A DNA stretch of 64,000 bases from Labia minor (Eukaryota; Arthropoda; Insecta; Dermaptera; Spongiphoridae). Positions 54,815 through 64,000 of the stretch are shown here, piece by piece (positions within the stretch are counted from its first letter, which is position 1; every line of letters starts with the position of its first letter). The notes below the pieces were generated by a model that saw nothing but the letters and a program-made list of their open reading frames with translations, was not told the origin of the DNA and ran no database searches. Position numbers and translations under genes: made by a program. Where the stretch lies: assembly GCA_963082975.1 (NCBI GenBank), contig OY720348.1, forward strand, positions 65,001,719 to 65,065,718, written 5' to 3'.

Positions 54815-57060
54815 AATATGAATTTATTCGTCATTAGAATCTGAAAATTAATAAAATAAAATATAAAAGATAATTTTATTCCTCGTATTTAAAAAAGTAG
54901 GATTTTCCCTTTAATATTTGATAAAAATCAGACTTTTCCGTAAGAATTAAATGAAAATATTTAAGAAATCTATCAAATATGAATTTATTCGTTATTAGAA
55001 TCAGAAAATGAATAAAATAAAATATAAAAGATAATTTTATCCCTCGTATTTAAAAAAGTAGGATTTTCCCTTTAATATTTGATAAAAATCAGACTTTTCC
55101 GTAAGAATTCAATGAAAATATTTAAGAAATCTATCAAATATGAATTTATTCGTTATTAGAATCAGAAAATGAATAAAATAAAATATAAAAGATAATTTTA
55201 TCCCTCGTATTTAAAAAAGTAGGATTTTCCCTTTAATATTTGATAAAAATCAGACTTTTCCGTAAGAATTCAATGAAAATATTTAAGAAATCGATCAAAT
55301 ATGAATTTATTCGTCATTAGAATCTGAAAATGAATTAAATAAAATATCAAAGATAATTTTATCCCTCGTATTTAAAAAAGTAGGATTTTCCCTTTAATAT
55401 TTGAACAAAATCACTCTTATCTGAATGAATTCAATGAAAATATTTAAGAAATCGATCAAATATGAATTTATTCGTCATTAGAATCTGAAAATGAATTAAA
55501 TAAAATATCAAAGATAATTTTATCCCTCGTATTTAAAAAAGTAGGATTTTCCCTTTAATATTTGAACAAAATCACTCTTATCTGAATGAATTCAATGAAA
55601 ATATTTAAGAAATCTATCAAATATGAATTTATTCGTTATTAGAATCAGAAAATGAATAAAATAAAATATAAAAGATAATTTTATCCCTCGTATTTAAAAA
55701 AGTAGGATTTTCCCTTTAATATTTGATAAAAATCAGACTTTTCCGTAAGAATTCAATGAAAATATTTAAGAAATCTATCAAATATGAATTTATTCGTTAT
55801 TAGAATCAGAAAATGAATAAAATAAAATATCAAAGATAATTTTATCCCTCGTATTTAAAAAAGTAGGTTTTTCCCTTTAATATTTGATCAAAATCAGACT
55901 TTTCCGTAAGAATTCAATGAAAATATTTAAGAAATCGATCAAATATGAATTTATTCGTCATTAGAATCTGAAAATGAATTAAATAAAATATCAAAGATAA
56001 TTTTATCCCTCGTATTTAAAAAAGTAGGATTTTCCCTTTAATATTTGAACAAAATCACTCTTATCTGAATGAATTCAATGAAAATATTTAAGAAATCGAT
56101 CAAATATGAATTTATTCGTCATTAGAATCTGAAAATTAATAAAATAAAATATAAAAGATAATTTTATCCCTCGTATTTAAAAAAGTAGGATTTTCCCTTT
56201 AATATTTGATAAAAATCAGACTTTTCCGTAAGAATTCAATGAAAATATTTAAGAAATCGATCAAATATGAATTTATTCGTCATTAGAATCTGAAAATGAA
56301 TTAAATAAAATATCAAAGATAATTTTATCCCTCGTATTTAAAAAAGTAGGATTTTCCCTTTAATATTTGAACAAAATCACTCTTATCTGAATGAATTCAA
56401 TGAAAATATTTAAGAAATCTATCAAATATGAATTTATTCGTTATTAGAATCAGAAAATGAATAAAATAAAATATAAAAGATAATTTTATCCCTCGTATTT
56501 AAAAAAGTAGGATTTTCCCTTTAATATTTGATAAAAATCAGACTTTTCCGTAAGAATTCAATGAAAATATTTAAGAAATCTATCAAATATGAATTTATTC
56601 GTTATTAGAATCAGAAAATGAATAAAATAAAATATCAAAGATAATTTTATCCCTCGTATTTAAAAAAGTAGGTTTTTCCCTTTAATATTTGATCAAAATC
56701 AGACTTTTCCGTAAGAATTCAATGAAAATATTTAAGAAATCGATCAAATATGAATTTATTCGTCATTATAATCTGAAAATGAATTAAATAAAATATCAAA
56801 GATAATTTTATCCCTCGTATTTAAAAAAGTAGGATTTTCCCTTTAATATTTGAACAAAATCACTCTTATCTGAATGAATTCAATGAAAATATTTAAGAAA
56901 TCGATCAAATATGAATTTATTCGTCATTAGAATCTGAAAATTAATAAAATAAAATATAAAAGATAATTTTATCCCTCGTATTTAAAAAAGTAGGATTTTC
57001 CCTTTAATATTTGCACAAAATCAGTCTTTTCCGTAAGAATTCAATGAAAATATTTAAGAA
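54815..57060 (+). repeat. 2.2-kb block, copy 2 of a pair 7,890 bp apart
   Basis: Partner of 46925-49170. Private change: ATTATAATCTG in place of ATTAGAATCTG at 56765. This change is copied in the pentamer duplication that follows, so that duplication came after this block was copied. Just upstream at 53881 is another private change (AAAATAAATTAAA for AAAATGAATTAAA). Confidence 0.87.
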
Positions 57061-58122
57061 ATCGATCAAATATGAATTTATTCGTCAATAGAATCAGAAA
57101 ATGAATAAAATAAAATATCAAAGATAATTTTATCCCTCGTATTTAAAAAAGTAGGATTTTCCCTTTAATATTTGAACATAATCAGACTTTTCTGTAAGAA
57201 TCCAATGAAAATATTTAAGAAATCGATCAAATATGAATTTATTCGTCAATAGAATCAGAAAATGAATAAAATAAAATATAAAAGATAATTTTATCCCTCG
57301 TATTTAAAAAAGTAGGATTTTCCCTTTAATATTTGATAAAAATCAGACTTTTCCGTAAGAATTCAATGAAAATATTTAAGAAATCTATCAAATATGAATT
57401 TATTCGTTATTAGAATCAGAAAATGAATAAAATAAAATATCAAAGATAATTTTATCCCTCGTATTTAAAAAAGTAGGTTTTTCCCTTTAATATTTGATCA
57501 AAATCAGACTTTTCCGTAAGAATTCAATGAAAATATTTAAGAAATCGATCAAATATGAATTTATTCGTCATTATAATCTGAAAATGAATTAAATAAAATA
57601 TCAAAGATAATTTTATCCCTCGTATTTAAAAAAGTAGGATTTTCCCTTTAATATTTGAACAAAATCACTCTTATCTGAATGAATTCAATGAAAATATTTA
57701 AGAAATCGATCAAATATGAATTTATTCGTCATTAGAATCTGAAAATTAATAAAATAAAATATAAAAGATAATTTTATCCCTCGTATTTAAAAAAGTAGGA
57801 TTTTCCCTTTAATATTTGCACAAAATCAGTCTTTTCCGTAAGAATTCAATGAAAATATTTAAGAAATCGATCAAATATGAATTTATTCGTCAATAGAATC
57901 AGAAAATGAATAAAATAAAATATCAAAGATAATTTTATCCCTCGTATTTAAAAAAGTAGGATTTTCCCTTTAATATTTGAACATAATCAGACTTTTCTGT
58001 AAGAATCCAATGAAAATATTTAAGAAATCGATCAAATATGAATTTATTCGTCAATAGAATCAGAAAATGAATAAAATAAAATATAAAAGATAATTTTATT
58101 CCTCGTATTTAAAAAAGTAGGA
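56513..58122 (+). repeat. 805-bp pentamer tandem duplication (56513-57317, 57318-58122)
   Basis: Five monomers: G (TATTA, TATCAAAG), B (GTAGGT, GAATTAAA), L (AAAATTAATA), C (CGATC, CAATA), N (CAATA, TATAAAAG). The private ATTATAATCTG variant at 56765 and 57570 is exactly 805 bp apart and is not seen elsewhere, so the two copies share a recent origin. The last monomer ends TTATCCC in copy 1 and TTATTCC in copy 2, as expected if copy 1 ends at the exchange junction. Confidence 0.93.
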
Positions 58123-61100
58123 TTATCCCTTTAATATTTGATAAAAATCAGACTTTTCCGTAAGAATTCAATGAAAATATTTAAGAAATCGATCAAATAT
58201 GAATTTATTCGTCAATAGAATCAGAAAATGAATAAAATAAAATATAAAAGATAATTTTATTCCTCGTATTTAAAAAAGTAGGATTATCCCTTTAATATTT
58301 GATAAAAATCAGACTTTTCCGTAAGAATTAAATGAAAATATTTAAGAAATCTATCAAATATGAATTTATTCGTCACTAGAATCAGAAAATGAATAAAATA
58401 AAATATCAAAGATAATTTTATCCCTCGTATTTAAAAAAGTAGGATTTTCCCTTTAATATTTGAACATAATCAGACTTTTCTGTAAGAATCCAATGAAAAT
58501 ATTTAAGAAATCGATCAAATATGAATTTATTCGTCACTAGAATCAGAAAATGAATAAAATAAAATATCAAAGATAATTTTATCCCTCGTATTTAAAAAAG
58601 TAGGATTTTCCCTTTAATATTTGAACATAATCAGACTTTTCTGTAAGAATCCAATGAAAATATTTAAGAAATCGATCAAATATGAATTTATTCGTCAATA
58701 GAATCAGAAAATGAATAAAATAAAATATCAAAGATAATTTTATCCCTCGTATTTAAAAAAGTAGGATTTTCCCTTTAATATTTGAACATAATCAGACTTT
58801 TCTGTAAGAATCCAATGAAAATATTTAAGAAATCGATCAAATATGAATTTATTCGTCAATAGAATCAGAAAATGAATAAAATAAAATATCAAAGATAATT
58901 TTATCCCTAGTATTTAAAAAATTAGGATTTTCCCTTTAATATTTGCACAAAATCAGTCTTTTCCGTAAGAATTCAATGAAAATATTTAAGAAATCTATCA
59001 AATATGAATTTATTCGTCAATAGAATCAGAAAATGAATAAAATAAAATATAAAAGATAATTTTATTCCTCGTATTTAAAAAAGTAGGATTATCCCTTTAA
59101 TATTTGATAAAAATCAGACTTTTCCGTAAGAATTAAATGAAAATATTTAAGAAATCTATCAAATATGAATTTATTCGTTATTAGAATCAGAAAATGAATA
59201 AAATAAAATATAAAAGATAATTTTATCCCTCGTATTTAAAAAAGTAGGATTTTCCCTTTAATATTTGATAAAAATCAGACTTTTCCGTAAGAATTAAATG
59301 AAAATATTTAAGAAATCTATCAAATATGAATTTATTCGTTATTAGAATCAGAAAATGAATAAAATAAAATATAAAAGATAATTTTATCCCTCGTATTTAA
59401 AAAAGTAGGATTTTCCCTTTAATATTTGATAAAAATCAGACTTTTCCGTAAGAATTAAATGAAAATATTTAAGAAATCTATCAAATATGAATTTATTCGT
59501 CACTAGAATCAGAAAATGAATAAAATAAAATATCAAAGATAATTTTATCCCTCGTATTTAAAAAAGTAGGATTTTCCCTTTAATATTTGAACATAATCAG
59601 ACTTTTCTGTAAGAATCCAATGAAAATATTTAAGAAATCGATCAAATATGAATTTATTCGTCAATAGAATCAGAAAATGAATAAAATAAAATATCAAAGA
59701 TAATTTTATCCCTCGTATTTAAAAAATTAGCATTTTCCCTTTAATATTTGAACATAATCAGACTTTTCTGTAAGAATCCAATGAAAATATTTAAGAAATC
59801 GATCAAATATGAATTTATTCGTCAATAGAATCAGAAAATGAATAAAATAAAATATCAAAGATAATTTTATCCCTCGTATTTAAAAAATTAGCATTTTCCC
59901 TTTAATATTTGAACATAATCAGACTTTTCTGTAAGAATCCAATGAAAATATTTAAGAAATCGATCAAATATGAATTTATTCGTCAATAGAATCAGAAAAT
60001 GAATAAAATAAAATATCAAAGATAATTTTATCCCTCGTATTTAAAAAATTAGGATTTTCCCTTTAATATTTGCACAAAATCAGTCTTTTCCGTAAGAATT
60101 CAATGAAAATATTTAAGAAATCTTTCAAATATGAATTTATTCGTCAATAGAATCAGAAAATGAATAAAATAAAATATAAAAGATAATTTTATTCCTCGTA
60201 TTTAAAAAAGTAGGATTATCCCTTTAATATTTGATAAAAATCAGACTTTTCCGTAAGAATTAAATGAAAATATTTAAGAAATCTATCAAATATGAATTTA
60301 TTCGTTATTAGAATCAGAAAATGAATAAAATAAAATATAAAAGATAATTTTATCCCTCGTATTTAAAAAAGTAGGATTTTCCCTTTAATATTTGATAAAA
60401 ATCAGACTTTTCCGTAAGAATTCAATGAAAATATTTAAGAAATCGATCAAATATGAATTTATTCGTCATTAGAATCTGAAAATGAATTAAATAAAATATC
60501 AAAGATAATTTTATCCCTCGTATTTAAAAAAGTAGGATTTTCCCTTTAATATTTGAACATAATCAGACTTTTCTGTAAGAATCCAATGAAAATATTTAAG
60601 AAATCGATCAAATATGAATTTATTCGTCAATAGAATCAGAAAATGAATAAAATAAAATATAAAAGATAATTTTATTCCTCGTATTTAAAAAAGTAGGATT
60701 ATCCCTTTAATATTTGATAAAAATCAGACTTTTCCGTAAGAATTCAATGAAAATATTTAAGAAATCGATCAAATATGAATTTATTCGTCAATAGAATCAG
60801 AAAATGAATAAAATAAAATATAAAAGATAATTTTATTCCTCGTATTTAAAAAAGTAGGATTATCCCTTTAATATTTGAACATAATCAGACTTTTCTGTAA
60901 GAATCCAATGAAAATATTTAAGAAATCGATCAAATATGAATTTATTCGTCACTAGAATCAGAAAATGAATAAAATAAAATATCAAAGATAATTTTATCCC
61001 TCGTATTTAAAAAAGTAGGATTTTCCCTTTAATATTTGAACATAATCAGACTTTTCTGTAAGAATCCAATGAAAATATTTAAGAAATCGATCAAATATGA

Positions 61101-62147
61101 ATTTATTCGTCAATAGAATCAGAAAATGAATAAAATAAAATATCAAAGATAATTTTATCCCTCGTATTTAAAAAATTAGCATTTTCCCTTTAATATTTGA
61201 ACATAATCAGACTTTTCTGTAAGAATCCAATGAAAATATTTAAGAAATCGATCAAATATGAATTTATTCGTCAATAGAATCAGAAAATGAATAAAATAAA
61301 ATATCAAAGATAATTTTATCCCTCGTATTTAAAAAATTAGGATTTTCCCTTTAATATTTGCACAAAATCAGTCTTTTCCGTAAGAATTCAATGAAAATAT
61401 TTAAGAAATCTATCAAATATGAATTTATTCGTCAATAGAATCAGAAAATGAATAAAATAAAATATAAAAGATAATTTTATTCCTCGTATTTAAAAAAGTA
61501 GGATTATCCCTTTAATATTTGATAAAAATCAGACTTTTCCGTAAGAATTAAATGAAAATATTTAAGAAATCTATCAAATATGAATTTATTCGTTATTAGA
61601 ATCAGAAAATGAATAAAATAAAATATAAAAGATAATTTTATCCCTCGTATTTAAAAAAGTAGGATTTTCCCTTTAATATTTGATAAAAATCAGACTTTTC
61701 CGTAAGAATTAAATGAAAATATTTAAGAAATCTATCAAATATGAATTTATTCGTTATTAGAATCAGAAAATGAATAAAATAAAATATAAAAGATAATTTT
61801 ATCCCTCGTATTTAAAAAAGTAGGATTTTCCCTTTAATATTTGATAAAAATCAGACTTTTCCGTAAGAATTAAATGAAAATATTTAAGAAATCTATCAAA
61901 TATGAATTTATTCGTCACTAGAATCAGAAAATGAATAAAATAAAATATCAAAGATAATTTTATCCCTCGTATTTAAAAAAGTAGGATTTTCCCTTTAATA
62001 TTTGAACATAATCAGACTTTTCTGTAAGAATCCAATGAAAATATTTAAGAAATCGATCAAATATGAATTTATTCGTCAATAGAATCAGAAAATGAATAAA
62101 ATAAAATATAAAAGATAATTTTATTCCTCGTATTTAAAAAAGTAGGA
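58123..62147 (+). repeat. N- and G-rich terminal stretch with C-type landmarks
   Basis: Twenty-five monomers without marker, A10 or L types. C monomers preceded by TTAGG recur at 58922, 60049 and 61337 (spacings of 7 and 8 monomers; the next, at 63591, is 14 further), each followed by the same TTATTCC to TTATCCC G monomers. Runs of N monomers with CAATA or CACTA fill the intervals. Private changes: CCCTAGTA for CCCTCGTA near 58908 and CTTTCAAAT for CTATCAAAT near 60122. The monomer at 60860 joins TTATCCC to an N-type left half, an unusual combination. Confidence 0.85.
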
Positions 62148-63113
62148 TTATCCCTTTAATATTTGATAAAAATCAGACTTTTCCGTAAGAATTCAATGAA
62201 AATATTTAAGAAATCGATCAAATATGAATTTATTCGTCAATAGAATCAGAAAATGAATAAAATAAAATATAAAAGATAATTTTATTCCTCGTATTTAAAA
62301 AAGTAGGATTATCCCTTTAATATTTGATAAAAATCAGACTTTTCCGTAAGAATTAAATGAAAATATTTAAGAAATCTATCAAATATGAATTTATTCGTCA
62401 CTAGAATCAGAAAATGAATAAAATAAAATATCAAAGATAATTTTATCCCTCGTATTTAAAAAAGTAGGATTTTCCCTTTAATATTTGAACATAATCAGAC
62501 TTTTCTGTAAGAATCCAATGAAAATATTTAAGAAATCGATCAAATATGAATTTATTCGTCACTAGAATCAGAAAATGAATAAAATAAAATATCAAAGATA
62601 ATTTTATCCCTCGTATTTAAAAAAGTAGGATTTTCCCTTTAATATTTGAACATAATCAGACTTTTCTGTAAGAATCCAATGAAAATATTTAAGAAATCGA
62701 TCAAATATGAATTTATTCGTCAATAGAATCAGAAAATGAATAAAATAAAATATCAAAGATAATTTTATCCCTCGTATATAAAAAAGTAGGATTTTCCCTT
62801 TAATATTTGATCAAAATCAGACTTTTCCGTAAGAATTCAATGAAAATATTTAAGAAATCGATCAAATATGAATTTATTCGTCATTAGAATCAGAAAATTA
62901 ATAAAATAAAATATCAAAGATAATTTTATCCCTCGTATTTAAAAAATTAGCATTTTCCCTTTAATATTTGAACATAATCAGACTTTTCTGTAAGAATCCA
63001 ATGAAAATATTTAAGAAATCGATCAAATATGAATTTATTCGTCACTAGAATCAGAAAATGAATAAAATAAAATATCAAAGATAATTTTATCCCTCGTATT
63101 TAAAAAAGTAGGA
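62148..63113 (+). repeat. 6-monomer string shared with 11913-12878
   Basis: Same six monomers in the same order as at 11913, including the rare GTATATAAAAAAGTAGG ending of the fourth monomer and the B monomer with AAAATTAATA. After it comes a TTATCCC G monomer (63114), where the left-hand copy continues with an A monomer. The shared string is 50.2 kb apart, which shows that both flanks of the window draw on the same pool of units while the middle has been reorganised. Confidence 0.85.
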
Positions 63114-63918
63114 TTATCCCTTTAATATTTGATAAAAATCAGACTTTTCCGTAAGAATTCAATGAAAATATTTAAGAAATCGATCAAATATGAATTTATT
63201 CGTCAATAGAATCAGAAAATGAATAAAATAAAATATAAAAGATAATTTTATTCCTCGTATTTAAAAAAGTAGGATTATCCCTTTAATATTTGATAAAAAT
63301 CAGACTTTTCCGTAAGAATTAAATGAAAATATTTAAGAAATCTATCAAATATGAATTTATTCGTCACTAGAATCAGAAAATGAATAAAATAAAATATCAA
63401 AGATAATTTTATCCCTCGTATTTAAAAAAGTAGGATTTTCCCTTTAATATTTGAACATAATCAGACTTTTCTGTAAGAATCCAATGAAAATATTTAAGAA
63501 ATCGATCAAATATGAATTTATTCGTCACTAGAATCAGAAAATGAATAAAATAAAATATCAAAGATAATTTTATCCCTCGTATTTAAAAAATTAGGATTTT
63601 CCCTTTAATATTTGCACAAAATCAGTCTTTTCCGTAAGAATTCAATGAAAATATTTAAGAAATCTATCAAATATGAATTTATTCGTCAATAGAATCAGAA
63701 AATGAATAAAATAAAATATAAAAGATAATTTTATTCCTCGTATTTAAAAAAGTAGGATTATCCCTTTAATATTTGATAAAAATCAGACTTTTCCGTAAGA
63801 ATTAAATGAAAATATTTAAGAAATCTATCAAATATGAATTTATTCGTTATTAGAATCAGAAAATGAATAAAATAAAATATAAAAGATAATTTTATCCCTC
63901 GTATTTAAAAAAGTAGGA

Positions 63919-64000
63919 TTTTCCCTTTAATATTTGATAAAAATCAGACTTTTCCGTAAGAATTAAATGAAAATATTTAAGAAATCTATCAAATATGAAT
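63919..64000 (+). repeat. Partial monomer at the right edge (82 bp)
   Basis: TTTTCCC start, G-type left half with GAATTA and CTATC. The sequence ends at monomer position 82, within the invariant core. The array continues beyond the window. Confidence 0.97.

Larger units (their letters stand above)
1..64000. repeat. 161-bp AT-rich satellite array, 397 full monomers plus a partial
   Basis: The entire window is a head-to-tail array of one 161-bp monomer with no interruption and no inversion. The consensus has 35 G+C of 161 (about 22%). Landmarks, with position 1 at the first T of TTTTCCC: a CCGTAAG motif near 36-42, AAATATTT near 53-60, ATCGAT at 66-71, TTATTCG near 83-89, two overlapping AATAAA hexamers at 109-119, CCCTCGTA near 139-146 and an A6 run before GTAGGA at the end. 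Net drift between positions 1 and 63919 is +1 bp over 397 monomers, fully explained by four indel classes (17 monomers of 162 bp, 16 of 160 bp). No reading frame can run far: TAA codons at monomer positions 10, 20 and 39 close all three + frames in the usual G type, reverse-strand stops also fall in all three frames of every monomer, and 161 is not a multiple of 3. A eukaryotic centromeric or pericentromeric satellite is the natural reading. The family name and species are unknown to me. Confidence 0.99.

Noticed and set aside
5146..63595. TTAGG, the insect telomere motif, in monomers with AAATTAGGATTTT
   Set aside because: It is a single G-to-T change of the common AAAGTAGGATTTT, occurs once per monomer and is never in tandem.
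1..64000. CRISPR array, because of very regular direct repeats
   Set aside because: There are no unique spacers: the full 161 bp repeats, differences are shared haplotypes, and no cas gene is present.
1..64000. Protein-coding tandem repeat (a giant repetitive protein)
   Set aside because: 161 is not divisible by 3 and every monomer has stop codons in all three frames on both strands, so no frame can run much beyond a monomer.
1..64000. Transposon or IS insertions, LTRs, tRNA or rRNA genes within the array
   Set aside because: The monomer register runs unbroken from 1 to 64000 and the indel accounting leaves no room for any insertion.
1..64000. Naming the species or satellite family
   Set aside because: A 161-bp, AT-rich monomer is compatible with many eukaryotes, and I do not recognise this sequence; a database search is needed to name it.

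Overview
The whole 64 kb window is a single, uninterrupted head-to-tail satellite DNA array. I see no gene, RNA gene, transposon or unique-sequence spacer in it. The monomer is 161 bp and about 78% A+T (35 G+C in the consensus I wrote out). I number it from the first T of the motif that reads TTTTCCC in most monomers. The length accounting closes exactly: 397 complete monomers fill positions 1-63918 (364 of 161 bp, 17 of 162 bp, 16 of 160 bp) and an 82-bp partial monomer fills 63919-64000. All monomers have the same orientation, and the array runs off both ends. Such an array fits centromeric or pericentromeric heterochromatin of a eukaryote. I do not recognise the monomer as a named satellite and cannot assign a species. 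CpG is not depleted (4 in the consensus against about 2 expected), which argues mildly against a genome with heavy germline CpG methylation.

Within this uniformity there is clear higher-order structure. Monomers fall into a few haplotypes. Most differences lie at monomer positions 1-47 (left half), 91-139 (right half) and 156-161, with a nearly invariant core at 48-90. Left-half types, named here by sequence around positions 18-47: G (GATAAAAATC, followed by GAATTA or GAATTC), N (GAACATAATC with CTGTAAG and GAATCC), C (GCACAAAATCAGTC), B (GATCAAAATC, usually preceded by GTAGGT), L (GAACAAAATCACTC with ATCTGAATG) and A (GAACAAAATCAGACATT). Right halves are distinguished by CATTA, CAATA, CACTA or TATTA at 91-95 and by linked changes at 101, 108, 112, 124 and 139.

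Layout. 1-3219: G and N monomers with a 322-bp dimer repeat and a 966-bp partial duplication. 3220-13039: units each opened by a distinctive 162-bp marker monomer followed by a 160-bp A10 monomer, including two related 16-mer units. 13040-24792: two consecutive 5,474-bp copies (34 monomers each) and the first five monomers of a third. 24793-29059: a patch related to 10786-11980, a 482-bp trimer duplication and mixed monomers. 29060-45930: a mosaic of two further events, a 3,704-bp (23-monomer) tandem duplication at 34861-42268 and a 5.6-kb block repeated 11,272 bp away. 45931-58122: pentamer (805-bp) modules and a 2.2-kb block repeated 7,890 bp away. 58123-64000: N-rich sequence like that at 7-13 kb, including a 966-bp six-monomer string also present 50 kb upstream.

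The parts fit one process: unequal exchange or gene conversion between monomers in register, with most junctions I could place falling in the invariant core and so giving chimeric monomers. Very similar large copies next to more scrambled flanks suggest amplification has been recent in the 13-46 kb part of the window.
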